NCBI GenBank assembly: GCA_004298155.1
Contig: SCRD01000025.1
Coordinates: forward strand, 130,650-194,649
Origin: Acidobacteriota bacterium
Lineage (GTDB): Bacteria > Acidobacteriota > Terriglobia > UBA7540
Direction: 5' to 3'
DNA: 64,000 nucleotides
Both the position numbers and the translations under genes were made by a program. The notes under the pieces were generated by a model that was given only the letters and a program-made list of their open reading frames with translations, was not told the origin of the DNA and searched no databases. Numbering within the stretch: the stretch's first letter is position 1; the number at the start of each line of letters is the position of its first letter. Below are positions 16,155-25,573 of this stretch, piece by piece.

Positions 16155-17852
16155 TTACGGTTCGCGAACCCGCACCACCTGGTTAGCAGGCACGTTCGTG
16201 AGCACCTGTCGTGTCCCGCTGGGCCACCGAATTTCGATTTTTTCCACCTTCTTCAGCTTACCGGTCCCGAAATGGACACCGAAGTGGCTGGATGACGCAT
16301 AGCTCATCGCGGAGGTCATGTGATTGAACTGGCCGTCCACGCGAATTTCCGCGCCGATCCCGTCGCGATTGCTCCGGGTTCCCTCCAGCTTGAAAATCAG
16401 CCAGGAATTTTCACCGGGCGTGACGTTTTCCCATAACTCCGGAGCCTCGCCTAGTGAGGTTACGATCGCGTCAATCCTGCCATCGCTGTTGAAGTCGGCA
16501 AAGGCGGCGCCCCGGTGCGCCCGCGGCGCGAGAAAATCTTCTCCTGCGGTCTCGGAAACATCCCGAAAGGTTCCGTCGCCCCGGTTCAGGAAGATGGCGT
16601 TGTGCAGTTTGTATTTCGTCGCTTCGTACAGCTCCACCCGATCGTTGACGTGAGAGTTGGCGGTAAAGAGGTCTTTCCAACCGTCATTATTGAAATCAAA
16701 CATGCCGAATCCAAACCCACTGTAGACCCTGCTGGCCAGCCCCATGTTGCTTGAGTAAGTCGCATCTTCGAACAAACCCCGTCCCAGGTTTCGATAGAGC
16801 GGGAAGGTTTCACCTGCAAGCGCGGCGAAAGCGATATCCGGCAGCCCGTCATTATTGTAGTCGCGGAAGTCCGCACCCATGCCTGAGACGGGATTGCCGG
16901 TGTCGAGCAAAGCAACGCCTGCCTTCAGGGCGACCTCTTCGAACTTACCGTGTCCGAGGTTGTGGAAAAGGAAATTTCGCACCTTGTCGTTCGTAACGAA
17001 AATGTCCGTGAGGCCGTCACCATCGTAGTCGGCGACTGCGATTCCCATTCCCTTTCCGATATACGCGGCGATGCCTGACTCTTGCGAGACATCTTTGAAC
17101 TTCCCATTGCCCTCGTTATGGTAAAGCGTATTCGGAAGGCCTTCGAAGACGCCGGGATGACAGTAGACGCGCAACTGCCGCGATGCATCGCCGCAGAAGG
17201 GTTCGGACTTTGGCGGCCATTGCAGATAATTAACTACAAAGAGGTCCAACAGCCCGTCATTGTCGTAGTCGAGCCATGCAGCGCCAATCGACCAGGGGCT
17301 GCTCTTGATCCCTGCCTCCCCGGTCACGTCTTCGAACGTCCCGTCGCCCCGATTGTGATAAAGAATATTCCTTCCGACCCCCGCCACGAAGAGATCGACA
17401 TGGCCGTCGTTGTCATAGTCGGCGGCGCTGGCCCCCATGGAGTATCCTGCGCCGGCGACTCCGGCCTTTTCAGTCACATCCTGAAAATGAAATCCACCCA
17501 GATTCCGGTAGAGGCGATTCCAGTATCTGGGTGAAGTCTTCTCCAAAGACGGCCAGGACGCCCCGTTGGTGAAGTAGATATCCGTCAGTCCGTCGCCGTC
17601 ATAATCGAATGCCGCCACGCCCCCAGCCATCGTTTCGATGAGGTGCTTGCTCGGAGTCGGGCTGTTCTCCAGCACGAATTGTATGCCTGACGCGGCAGTA
17701 ACATTCCGAAAAAGAACAGGCGCGGTAGAGCCATTCCGCCCGACTATTGCAGCCGCCTCCTGCGCGGAGACCTTCGCGGCTTCAAAAGGAACAACCATCG
17801 CTCCCAGCGCGCCGCTGCTGATCTTGATGAAATTTCTGCGGGAATGGTCCAT
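16155..17852 (-). CDS. CRTAC1-family protein with FG-GAP/VCBS repeats and ASPIC/UnbV domain
   Basis: The 565-residue protein begins with a Tat signal (SRRNFIKISSG). It contains a series of FG-GAP/VCBS-type repeats built around calcium-binding DxDxDG motifs: DYDGDGLTDIYFTNG, DYDNDGHVDLFVAG, DYDNDGLLDLFVVN, DYDGDGLTDIFVTN and FNSDGRIDAIVTS. These should fold as an integrin-like seven-bladed propeller. The last 75 residues (IGAEIRVDG to LTNVPANQVV, with KVEKIEIRWPSG) are the ASPIC/UnbV domain. Such exported proteins are frequent in Acidobacteriota and Planctomycetes and are of unknown function. The ATG at 17852 gives the twin-arginine motif at the right distance. Downstream it converges on the TPR gene. 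Confidence 0.9.
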   Translation of the reverse strand: MDHSRRNFIKISSGALGAMVVPFEAAKVSAQEAAAIVGRNGSTAPVLFRNVTAASGIQFVLENSPTPSKHLIETMAGGVAAFDYDGDGLTDIYFTNGASWPSLEKTSPRYWNRLYRNLGGFHFQDVTEKAGVAGAGYSMGASAADYDNDGHVDLFVAGVGRNILYHNRGDGTFEDVTGEAGIKSSPWSIGAAWLDYDNDGLLDLFVVNYLQWPPKSEPFCGDASRQLRVYCHPGVFEGLPNTLYHNEGNGKFKDVSQESGIAAYIGKGMGIAVADYDGDGLTDIFVTNDKVRNFLFHNLGHGKFEEVALKAGVALLDTGNPVSGMGADFRDYNNDGLPDIAFAALAGETFPLYRNLGRGLFEDATYSSNMGLASRVYSGFGFGMFDFNNDGWKDLFTANSHVNDRVELYEATKYKLHNAIFLNRGDGTFRDVSETAGEDFLAPRAHRGAAFADFNSDGRIDAIVTSLGEAPELWENVTPGENSWLIFKLEGTRSNRDGIGAEIRVDGQFNHMTSAMSYASSSHFGVHFGTGKLKKVEKIEIRWPSGTRQVLTNVPANQVVRVREP

Positions 17853-18187
17853 ACAGGATCCCGGCTCCTTATGATTCCAGTGCCGAAGAGTATCAGGGTA
17901 TCGGCCTGAATCCAATTTGGAATTTCCAATCGCAGTTCCGTGATGATCTTGTCCGGATGCATCCGGCGGCCGCCGCGAGCTGCCGGAATTTAATCCGTTT
18001 CCTGGAGAAGCCTGTGCAGCATGGTTCGCAGGGCGGTCTGCCCAGTTGTTGATTTGGGATAAAGTTCGCGCCGTTTCACATCATGTTCGCTTCGGTAGGC
18101 CCTGGCCCAAATCACGCGAGCATAATTACGCAGAAATTCGTAAGCTGTCCAGGCCAGGCAAACAATTCTCCTCCCGGATTGCGGCAA
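17853..18187. other. Gap between GH123-like and CRTAC1 genes, no convincing gene
   Basis: About 335 bases between two minus-strand genes. A 65-codon minus-strand frame (17990-18187) shows no recognisable motif and no good ribosome binding site. AAGGAGC about a dozen bases upstream of the CRTAC1 start is the only clear signal. Confidence 0.5.
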
Positions 18188-19900
18188 CTAAAGCTTCGAG
18201 GCGGCGGCCAGGAGTTCGGATTCGATTTTTCGGAAAGCAGCCACATCGCGAACGTAGTCCGTAAAGGACGAGATGGCGCTCGTTGCCAGGCGGCTGGCTT
18301 CCGCCGGGTTTGAAGCCTTGAGCTGCTGCAGCAACTCGTAGTCTTCGATCCCGGCCAGGAATGTTTCCATCCGGATTGAACTGTCAAACGTCATCTGCTG
18401 CCGGTTGGGATAATAGATAAACGCATCGCCGGAAGGCAAAAGTTCGGTGTTGTTATCAATCACGGGCTGGGTGTCCAGAATCGGATCGGGGGTCCAATAA
18501 TTTCCTCCCCAGTGCAGAAAGCCCGTGAAGTTGTAGCGAAAGTCGAGCCAGGGCAGCAGCCGCGTCTTGACCAGCGGGAAGTCCATCAGGCGGTTGGTGT
18601 ATCTACCTTGCGGGTAGAGGCAGGTGTAATACCACACAGGATGGCCGCTCTGGATCCTCTGTTCCAGCAAGTCCACAGCGTTGTCAAACCTGCCCAGTTG
18701 CGGCACCCAGATGTCGCAATCGCTCCGGACGATCTCCGGAATCTGCTGGGCGTCGATAGCGTCAACGGTCTCGACTCCGGGCATGTAGCGCCGAACGAGC
18801 TTCGCGATCTTGCCATAATAAGGAATTTCATCTCCGTGCGCTTCGTCCAGCACATGCTGCAGGTAAATTGTCTTCCAGCCTTTGCTCTCCAGGTGTTTAT
18901 CCAGGGCGGTGAGGAAGCCCGCAAGAAATCGGGCGACTTCAGGAGAGTCGGGCGGCAGCGCCCTGGTGATTGTCTTGCCGCCTTCTTGTGCGAAAACCTC
19001 CACGCCCAGCGGCGCCGTGTAGTAGGGCCGCGTCAGCAAATGGCTGCCCTCGATGTACCGCAGGGCGCCGGCCGACTGGAAGGTTTCCACCCAGCGGTCA
19101 AAGTTACTGAAGTCGTAGCCTGTTCTCCCGCCAGTGGCTTTGGGCTGGACCAGTTCCATCAGGGGAGTAATCACCACGTTCTGGCGATGCGCGGAAAACA
19201 CCTGCGCCACATTGCTCACCAGTTTCCACCACCCATCAGAAAAGGCCGGCACGCCAAAAAACTGCTGTGATCTCTGGTCATCAAGCGTGAACCAGTTGGT
19301 GACGTTGAGGGTCTGTTTTTCGGGAACGGTTGCCGCCACCACCTTCAGGCGAAAAGGAAGGTGCGCCAGTGCCTGCTGGCCGGCGCTGATATCAATGGCG
19401 CCCTGATAATCACCCGGAGCAGCGTCCGGGGGCACGTGTATCTCGACCCAGAGGGAATGCGTGCGGTCCGCTTCAAGATTGAGCGGAAGTGCCAGCAAGG
19501 GGTCGGGATACCAGCCGGGAGCTGTACCCACCAGCTCGTCAGCGGGCGAACCCCGTGTGTGAGAGCCAACCACCACGTAACCAACTTGCCGAAGGCTGGC
19601 GCTGGAGGCTGCAATGGTATGGCCGTTATCATCTTTCGGAGGATCGAGGCTTGCAGTCAGGCCAGAGAATGCCTTTGTCGAGCGAAGCGCAATCTGGATG
19701 TTGACATGCTGGTTGCGTGCCGTCATGAATTCTGCCGATGCCAACTGACTGGCGCCGACGGCATCCTGCGGAAAGACCTTGACCAGCGAATCCACGTACC
19801 AGGCTTTGAGGCCATGAGAGCCTGTGCCCGGACCGCAAGAAGTGAGAAACATAATTGCTGCGAAGGTAAGCAGGAAAACGACACGAGATCGCGACGCCAT
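18188..19900 (-). CDS. GH123-like (DUF4091) lipoprotein glycosidase
   Basis: The 570-residue protein starts with a lipoprotein signal (AAIMFLTSC, Cys22). An N-terminal beta-sandwich of about 170 residues (HSLWVEIHVPPDAAPGDYQG) precedes a TIM barrel with NWFTLDDQR, IYLQHVLDEAHGDE and VDAIDAQQIP. This layout matches DUF4091/glycoside hydrolase family 123, where N-acetyl-beta-galactosaminidases use neighbouring Asp-Glu in substrate-assisted catalysis. The D352-E353 pair in LDEAH fits that role. The substrate in this lineage is not established. The ATG has GGAGGG five bases upstream. The CRTAC1 gene lies downstream on the same strand, and the respiratory operon is divergent across 0.6 kb. Confidence 0.75.
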   Translation of the reverse strand: MASRSRVVFLLTFAAIMFLTSCGPGTGSHGLKAWYVDSLVKVFPQDAVGASQLASAEFMTARNQHVNIQIALRSTKAFSGLTASLDPPKDDNGHTIAASSASLRQVGYVVVGSHTRGSPADELVGTAPGWYPDPLLALPLNLEADRTHSLWVEIHVPPDAAPGDYQGAIDISAGQQALAHLPFRLKVVAATVPEKQTLNVTNWFTLDDQRSQQFFGVPAFSDGWWKLVSNVAQVFSAHRQNVVITPLMELVQPKATGGRTGYDFSNFDRWVETFQSAGALRYIEGSHLLTRPYYTAPLGVEVFAQEGGKTITRALPPDSPEVARFLAGFLTALDKHLESKGWKTIYLQHVLDEAHGDEIPYYGKIAKLVRRYMPGVETVDAIDAQQIPEIVRSDCDIWVPQLGRFDNAVDLLEQRIQSGHPVWYYTCLYPQGRYTNRLMDFPLVKTRLLPWLDFRYNFTGFLHWGGNYWTPDPILDTQPVIDNNTELLPSGDAFIYYPNRQQMTFDSSIRMETFLAGIEDYELLQQLKASNPAEASRLATSAISSFTDYVRDVAAFRKIESELLAAASKL

Positions 19901-20503
19901 TGGGACCCTCCACAGATTTGGAGTGAAAGCAGAGCAATAGTAACAAATGGCCGTTTGGAACTCAATGCCTCACGCCTGGCATCCTGCCTCCAGGAGCGAG
20001 AATCGAAGAAGCTGGCTGTTTTAACTTGCGCTGTAAACTTGTCTGACCGGAAGCTGGAAGAAGATGATGATTATCCGGGCCCGCTGTCCTGCTATCATAG
20101 GCTTTACATTTCGTCTCCAGTAGTGTATAAGACTGAACTCGCAATTGAACTGGAAAACATGTAGGGAGGCAGCCGTCAGTCTGTTCACAACTATAAAGCC
20201 TTCGGTACACTTAAATCTGGTGTGACTTAAGTCATACCTTTACGATGAAGCATGAAGTAGTCTCTCGCGAAGGTCGAAAGCTTAACCTGGGCATTGCAGT
20301 CGGGCGTTGTAACGGAATTGCCAGCCCGTGTGCGAGTCGGATGGTTCAGGTTGACAAACGGCTGATATCTGCAAGAGATTACAAAAAATCGACAATTTGC
20401 CTGCTTATAGAGTCATTCAGCGGCAGATAATAGAAGCGAACAAGCAAAGGTAATCCACTCGCCGGGGGAAAGAATACATTCTCCAGCCGGCCGGCACGCA
20501 GAA
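19901..20503. other. Divergent intergenic region upstream of the respiratory operon
   Basis: About 600 bases without a supported gene. It contains a good promoter candidate at 20103-20131 reading toward the cytochrome gene. A lone TTGACA at 20351 has no acceptable -10 partner. A 61-codon frame at 20245-20430 has no recognisable features. Confidence 0.5.
20103..20131 (+). promoter_or_regulatory. Candidate sigma-70 promoter for the alternative-complex-III-like operon
   Basis: TTTACA at 20103-20108 and TATAAG at 20126-20131 are separated by exactly 17 bases; each hexamer matches consensus at five of six positions. This is the best-looking promoter in the window. It points at the pentaheme cytochrome gene, with a leader of about 365 bases. 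Confidence 0.5.
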
Positions 20504-21133
20504 ATGAATCGACAGCTCGAGATGGCAACCTTCAAGTGGTGGTGTAGAGTTGGATTTGGCCTGATTACAGCCGGCTTCTTCGCGGCCTTTGTTTCCTGCT
20601 CGGGTGGAGGTCGGCCGCAGGAGAAACTACCTTCATACGTGACGTCAGGGCAGTACACTACCGCCCACCCCAGTATGGAGGCTGCCGCCAGGGACTACTT
20701 TGATGTTTATCCAACTCAGGTCGAGCAGCCGATCGCCTTCACTCACAAGGTCCATCTGAAGAATGGGATGCAGTGCACGGACTGCCACAAGGGTGTGGCT
20801 GACGGGCCGGACGCCAGCATCCCCAACGTTCAGCTCTGCATGACCTGCCACCAGGTGATTGCAACCGACAAACCGGAAATCAAGAAGGTGGCTGCCTATC
20901 AGAAAAGGGGCGAGCAGATTCCCTGGCAGCGCGTCTTCTGGTTTTACCAGGCAGCCCACGTAAAGTTCCGGCACGCGCCCCACATTCGCGCCGGCGTTGA
21001 TTGCGCCGCGTGCCATGGAGATCTGAGGCAGGAAACCGTGGCCGTCCGCAGAGCGGGATTAAACATGAATTTCTGCGTCAGTTGCCACCGGATGCACAAG
21101 GCGCCGACGGATTGCACGGCCTGTCATTTTTAG
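20504..21133 (+). CDS. Pentaheme cytochrome c, ActA-like subunit
   Basis: The 209-residue protein has an N-terminal hydrophobic segment (FGLITAGFFAAFVSC) that exports and anchors it, possibly as a lipoprotein at Cys32. Five CxxCH heme-binding motifs follow: CTDCH at 91, CMTCH at 112, CAACH at 167, CVSCH at 191 and CTACH at 204. Extra histidines such as HKVH and HAPH can serve as distal ligands. In alternative complex III and the related Qrc complex, such a multiheme cytochrome takes electrons from the Fe-S subunit on the periplasmic face. It leads a six-gene set with MopB, ferredoxin, NrfD, DUF3341 and cytochrome c genes. An alternative ATG lies at 20522. Confidence 0.88.
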   Translation: MNRQLEMATFKWWCRVGFGLITAGFFAAFVSCSGGGRPQEKLPSYVTSGQYTTAHPSMEAAARDYFDVYPTQVEQPIAFTHKVHLKNGMQCTDCHKGVADGPDASIPNVQLCMTCHQVIATDKPEIKKVAAYQKRGEQIPWQRVFWFYQAAHVKFRHAPHIRAGVDCAACHGDLRQETVAVRRAGLNMNFCVSCHRMHKAPTDCTACHF

Positions 21134-21192
21134 GCGTGGCGGAGCATTCGAAAAAACGCGGATAACTGCGTAGCGGGCTGGTGAAAAGGCTT

Positions 21193-23457
21193 ATGGATCG
21201 TCGCAACTTTCTTAAAATCTCGGCGGTAGGCAGCGCGACGGCGGCGCTGGATGCCTGCGGCAAACCGGAGCGCCAGCTCATCCGCTTCATACCGGAAGAG
21301 GAACTGATTCCCGGCGTTGCCCAGTGGAAGCCGGGAATTTGCACGCTTTGCGCGGCCGGGTGCGGCCTCCAGGTGCGGGTGATGGAAGGCGAGGCAGAGG
21401 TGACGCGCCACGGCCAGTCAGGCCTGATGAGCATGGGGCTGGCGAAGAAGCTGGAAGGCAACGCCGCGCATCCCGTCAACCGCGGCAAGCTGTGCGCGTG
21501 GGGGCAGGCCGGTTTACAGGTGACTTACAATCCTGACCGCATCCGATTTCCATTGCGGCGCTCCGGAGCGCGCGGCTCCGGCGAGTACCAGGAAATCAGT
21601 TGGGAAGGGGCGATCAAGGAACTGGCCTCGCACTTGCCGCAGTCGAAATCGGCGGGCAATCCTTCGCCGGTGGCCTTCCTGACCGAGCCGCTGCCGGACC
21701 ACCGCGGCGTGTTGATCGAGAAGTTCCTTGAGTCGATTGGCGCTCCGCCGGCGGTCAAGTTCGAGTTCTTCGAGCAGTCGGTCCTGCGGCGGGCCAACGA
21801 ATTGAGCTTTGGCTATTACCAGTTGCCGACCTTTGACCTGGCCAACGCAAACTACGTGCTCTCCTTTGGAGCGGACTTTCTCGGAACCTGGAACTCTCCC
21901 GTGGCTCAGAATTCAGGTTACGGAACGATGCGCCAGGGGCGGCCCGGATTGCGCGGCAAGTTTGTGCAGGTTGAAGCGCGAATGTCGCAAACCGGCGCGA
22001 ATGCCGACGAGTGGGTGTACGCCAGCCCGGGAACAGAAGGCCTGCTTGCGCTGAGCATTGCCCGGGTGATTCTGGAAAAGAGACTGCGGCCGGCGCAAAC
22101 GGCCGCCGAGGCAGGAAGGCAGATCGAAGGATGGTCTGAAGGGCTTCCGGATTATGCGCCCGAAAGAGTCGCGAAGCTGACCGGAGTGGATGCCGCGAAG
22201 ATCGAGCGGCTGGCGCAAGAGATGGCAGCGTATTCACCTGCCGTTGTTCTGATCGGCGGCGCCCCGCTGGCCCAGACGAATGGCCTGGCCAACGCGCTCG
22301 CGGCCAACGCGCTCAATGCGCTGCTGGGAAGTGTCGGGAAACCGGGTGGAGTATTCTTTACGCCGCAGCCGCCCATGCCGGACCTTGCCCCCCGTAAAGC
22401 AGGTGCATCCGTGGCTGCACTCTGCGAGAGCATTCTGAAGGGGCCTTCGCAGGTTGAAACCCTGCTTGTGTATAACGCCAATCCGGTGTTTGCGAGCCCG
22501 GCAGCGTGGCGAGTGCGGGAGGCGCTCGAGAAGGTTTCATTTATCGCAAGCTTCGGAAGCTTTGTGGATGAGACCAGCATCCTGGCGGACCTGGTCCTGC
22601 CGGACCATTCTTATCTTGAATCCTGGGTGGACAACATTCCGGAATCGGGAACGGTGCAGGCTGTTGCCAGCCTGGCGCCGCCAGCGATGAATCCGCTGCA
22701 CAACACGCAAGGCATGCCAGATGTTCTGCTGGAGGCGGCGCGTCAACTGGGCGGCAACGCCGCAAAGGCGCTGCCCTGGAACAAATATCAGGACATGCTC
22801 CAGGCGGCCTTTGGCCCGCTTCGCACCCACCCGGGATCGATTTCCGCAAAATCCCCGGACGATTTCTGGAGTGAGGTCCAGGAAAAGGGTGGCTGGTGGA
22901 GTGCAGGTCCATCATCTTCAGCGCGAAGGGCAGGGAAATCGTCTGGCGTGGCGAAAGTTGCGGAGCCGCAGTTTGACGGCGACGCCGGAAAGTATCCCTT
23001 TAACTTTCTGCCCTACGCTTCGATGCAGTTTGGCGATGGCCGCCATGCAAACCTGCCGTGGATGCAGGAGATGCCTGACGTCATCACGACGGCCATGTGG
23101 AGCACCTGGGTGGAGATCAATCCCCAGACTGCCGAGCGGATGGGCATCAGGGAGGGCGAACTGGTGGAAGTGGCCTCGCAGCACGGCAAATTGCAGGCCC
23201 CGGCGCTGCTCGCGCCCGGAATCGCTCCGGACGTGGTGGCCATGCCGGTGGGCCAGGGGCATGAGGATTACGGCCGCTATGCTAGCAATCGCGGCGCAAA
23301 TCCCATCAAAATACTGGCTGCGCAGACCGAAGCTGAAACGGGAGCGCTGGCCTGGGCGTCAACTCGAGTGAAAATCGCGCGCCTCGGCCAGCAGGGCAAG
23401 CTCATCCTGTTTGGCGGCGGGCTGCGAGAGAGTCCGATCGAGGACCGCCGCCGGTAA
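21193..23457 (+). CDS. MopB-fold iron-sulfur oxidoreductase subunit (ActB1/QrcB-like)
   Basis: The 754-residue protein carries a Tat signal (DRRNFLKISAVGS), followed by LDAC, which could also be a lipobox. It binds one Fe-S cluster through C50, C53, C57 and C101 (CTLCAAGC ... GKLCAWG). The molybdopterin-oxidoreductase fold continues to a C-terminal cofactor-domain part (MPVGQGHEDYGRYASNRGAN). In alternative complex III and Qrc the equivalent subunit keeps the fold but lacks the molybdenum cofactor; whether cofactor is bound here cannot be judged. In most described ActB proteins this half is fused to a ferredoxin domain, whereas here that domain is the next gene. The ATG at 21193 (AAGG just upstream) is preferred over the GTG at 21181. 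Confidence 0.87.
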   Translation: MDRRNFLKISAVGSATAALDACGKPERQLIRFIPEEELIPGVAQWKPGICTLCAAGCGLQVRVMEGEAEVTRHGQSGLMSMGLAKKLEGNAAHPVNRGKLCAWGQAGLQVTYNPDRIRFPLRRSGARGSGEYQEISWEGAIKELASHLPQSKSAGNPSPVAFLTEPLPDHRGVLIEKFLESIGAPPAVKFEFFEQSVLRRANELSFGYYQLPTFDLANANYVLSFGADFLGTWNSPVAQNSGYGTMRQGRPGLRGKFVQVEARMSQTGANADEWVYASPGTEGLLALSIARVILEKRLRPAQTAAEAGRQIEGWSEGLPDYAPERVAKLTGVDAAKIERLAQEMAAYSPAVVLIGGAPLAQTNGLANALAANALNALLGSVGKPGGVFFTPQPPMPDLAPRKAGASVAALCESILKGPSQVETLLVYNANPVFASPAAWRVREALEKVSFIASFGSFVDETSILADLVLPDHSYLESWVDNIPESGTVQAVASLAPPAMNPLHNTQGMPDVLLEAARQLGGNAAKALPWNKYQDMLQAAFGPLRTHPGSISAKSPDDFWSEVQEKGGWWSAGPSSSARRAGKSSGVAKVAEPQFDGDAGKYPFNFLPYASMQFGDGRHANLPWMQEMPDVITTAMWSTWVEINPQTAERMGIREGELVEVASQHGKLQAPALLAPGIAPDVVAMPVGQGHEDYGRYASNRGANPIKILAAQTEAETGALAWASTRVKIARLGQQGKLILFGGGLRESPIEDRRR

Positions 23458-23511
23458 GCAGGAACGGCGCGCACGGGAGGCGGAGAAAAACGCCGGAAGG
23501 TGAAAAGCTCT

Positions 23512-24219
23512 ATGGGACATCGATGGGGCATGGTGATAGACGAAGACCGGTGCACGGGATGCGAGGCCTGTGTGGCGGCTTGCCATGCCGAAAACAACAT
23601 TGCCATTGCAGGCGATGATCAGGCGGGGCGCGGGCGCGCGAAACACTGGATCCGGGTGGAGCGCTATTACGAGGGCGACTTTCCCGATATCAAAGTGAAG
23701 TACCGTCCTGTGCTTTGCCAACAGTGCAGCGATGCGCCCTGCGAACCGGTGTGCCCAACTTATGCCAGCTACCAGAATGACGAAGGCTTGAATGCCCAGG
23801 TCTACAACCGCTGCATTGGAACGCGCTATTGCGCGAACGCCTGCCCTTACACGGTCCGCTTCTTCAATTTTTACAATCCGGTGTGGGACAAGCCGCTTGA
23901 TCTGCAATTCAATCCGGACGTTTCTTTGCGCTCGGTAGGGATCATGGAGAAATGCACCTTCTGCATCCAGCGCATCAAGACGGCGGAAATCAATGCGAAG
24001 GCCGAGAAGCGCCCGCTGAAGGACGGCGAGTTCAACCCTGCCTGTGTGCAGTCATGCCCCGCCGGCGCGATGGTGTTTGGCGACCTGAATGACCCTGAAA
24101 GCAGGGTTTCCCGGCTCTCGAAGTCGAACCGCGGCACCACGTTTCTGGAGGAGCTGGGAACTCATCCAAAGGTGGTTTATCTCAAACGCGACAGTTGGCA
24201 CAATGAACAAAACGCCTGA
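23512..24219 (+). CDS. Four-cluster 4Fe-4S ferredoxin-type subunit (ActB2/QrcC-like)
   Basis: The 235-residue protein has four cysteine groups typical of the electron-transfer subunits of the complex iron-sulfur molybdoenzyme family: CTGCEACVAACHAEN, CQQCSDAPCEPVCP, CIGTRYCANACPYTVRF, and CTFC paired with CVQSCPAGAMVFGD. They should hold three or four Fe-S clusters that wire the MopB subunit to the membrane partner. It has no signal peptide, as is usual when the partner carries the Tat signal and the two are exported together. The ATG at 23512 was preferred over the GTG at 23500 because GGAAGG lies 11 bases before it. The gene overlaps the NrfD gene by 17 bases. Confidence 0.9.
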   Translation: MGHRWGMVIDEDRCTGCEACVAACHAENNIAIAGDDQAGRGRAKHWIRVERYYEGDFPDIKVKYRPVLCQQCSDAPCEPVCPTYASYQNDEGLNAQVYNRCIGTRYCANACPYTVRFFNFYNPVWDKPLDLQFNPDVSLRSVGIMEKCTFCIQRIKTAEINAKAEKRPLKDGEFNPACVQSCPAGAMVFGDLNDPESRVSRLSKSNRGTTFLEELGTHPKVVYLKRDSWHNEQNA

Positions 24220-25558
24220 ACAGATCAATCAGGATTTGCTGCGCCCGATTTACCACGCCAGTTGGCGCTTCTATGCCACGGCAGCGGTCCTGGCTGGTTT
24301 TGTGGTGGCGGCATTTTTTGCCTGGGGCTATCAGATGTATTACGGCCTCGGGGTCTCGGGCCTGAACCGTCCGGTTTTCTGGGCTTTTTACATCACGAAC
24401 TTCGTTTTCTGGATTGGCATCAGCCACGCTGGCACGCTGATTTCCGCTATCCTGCGCGTGTGCAACGCTGGCTGGCGGCGGCCGGTGACCCGCTGTGCGG
24501 AAGCCATCACGGTTTTTTCTCTTTCGATTGCGGGTTTTTTCCCCCTGATTCACCTGGGACGGCCGTGGTTGTTTTTCTGGTTGATTCCTTATCCCAGCGA
24601 GCGCGGCATCTGGCCGCAGTTCCGCTCGCCGCTGCTGTGGGACTTCTTCGCCATCAACACCTACCTGATCGGCAGCGTTACGTTCCTGCTGCTTCCCACG
24701 TTTCCGGATTTTGCGCTGATTCGCGACCGGGCGAGCGGCTGGCGGAAGAAGGTCTATGGAATCGTGTCGCTCGGCTGGCGGGGTACGCCCAAGCAATGGC
24801 ACCGGTTGGAAATGGCCATGCGCATTATGGCGGTGGCCATCATTCCGGTGGCGGTGTCAGTCCACACGATCGTTTCCTGGGACTTCGCCATGGCCCCAGT
24901 GCCCGGATGGCACTCCACAATCTTTGGCCCGTATTTTGTGGCCGGGGCCATTTTCAGCGGCATTGCCGCCTTGATTGTTGCCATGGCCCTGCTGCGCAAG
25001 CTGCTGCACCTGGAGGAATATCTCAAGCCCATCCATTTTGATAATCTGGGCAAGCTGCTGCTGGTGATGAGCCTGCTGTGGTTCTACTTTGTGTTCGCGG
25101 AGCGGCTGACCACCTGGTATGGCAATTTCTCAGGCGAAATGCCGGTTTTCTGGGCCACACAGGTCGGAAGGTTCAGCCCGCTGTTCTGGACCATGGTCTT
25201 CTGCAACTTCATTATTCCGGCCCCTATTCTGGCCATTAAAAAACTGCGGAACAGGGTCGGGTGGACCGTGGTGGCCTCGATCCCGATTATTGTTGGCATG
25301 TGGCTCGAACGCTTTCTGATCATTGTCCCATCTCTTTCTTACAAGTATCTTCCCTACAGTTTCGGGACGTATCGGCCAACCTGGGTGGAAATCGTCATTA
25401 CGGTTGGGACCTTTGCCGGCATGGGCCTGCTTTACCTGATCTTCTCCAGGGTCTTTCCGATTATCTCCATCTGGGAACTGAAGCTGGGTGCGACGAAGTC
25501 GGAAGTTGCGGAGCTGGCCGCGCAGAAAGCCCCTGCCAAACAGCCCCAGGGCGGTTAA
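24203..25558 (+). CDS. NrfD/PsrC-type membrane subunit (ActC-like)
   Basis: The 451-residue integral membrane protein belongs to the NrfD/PsrC family, with about ten hydrophobic helices. Conserved features include WIGISHAGTLISAILRV, a HLGRPW loop after the third or fourth helix, and VSVHTIVSWDF later. These subunits bind quinol in the membrane and may conduct protons. In alternative complex III two homologues exist, ActC and ActF; only this one is present here. The start at 24203 lies inside the end of the ferredoxin gene, which suggests coupled translation. Its neighbours on both sides are subunits of the same complex. Confidence 0.9.
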   Translation: MNKTPEQINQDLLRPIYHASWRFYATAAVLAGFVVAAFFAWGYQMYYGLGVSGLNRPVFWAFYITNFVFWIGISHAGTLISAILRVCNAGWRRPVTRCAEAITVFSLSIAGFFPLIHLGRPWLFFWLIPYPSERGIWPQFRSPLLWDFFAINTYLIGSVTFLLLPTFPDFALIRDRASGWRKKVYGIVSLGWRGTPKQWHRLEMAMRIMAVAIIPVAVSVHTIVSWDFAMAPVPGWHSTIFGPYFVAGAIFSGIAALIVAMALLRKLLHLEEYLKPIHFDNLGKLLLVMSLLWFYFVFAERLTTWYGNFSGEMPVFWATQVGRFSPLFWTMVFCNFIIPAPILAIKKLRNRVGWTVVASIPIIVGMWLERFLIIVPSLSYKYLPYSFGTYRPTWVEIVITVGTFAGMGLLYLIFSRVFPIISIWELKLGATKSEVAELAAQKAPAKQPQGG

Positions 25559-25573
25559 CTGGAGATGAATGAG

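Noticed and set aside
17990..18187. Minus-strand 65-codon frame between two minus-strand genes
   Set aside because: Position is plausible for a small gene, but there is no ribosome binding site, start context or family similarity.
20351..20379. TTGACA as a promoter of the cytochrome gene
   Set aside because: No acceptable -10 element at 16-18 bases; the pair at 20103-20131 is much better.
20245..20430. 61-codon plus-strand frame in the operon leader
   Set aside because: No recognisable features; more likely part of the untranslated leader.
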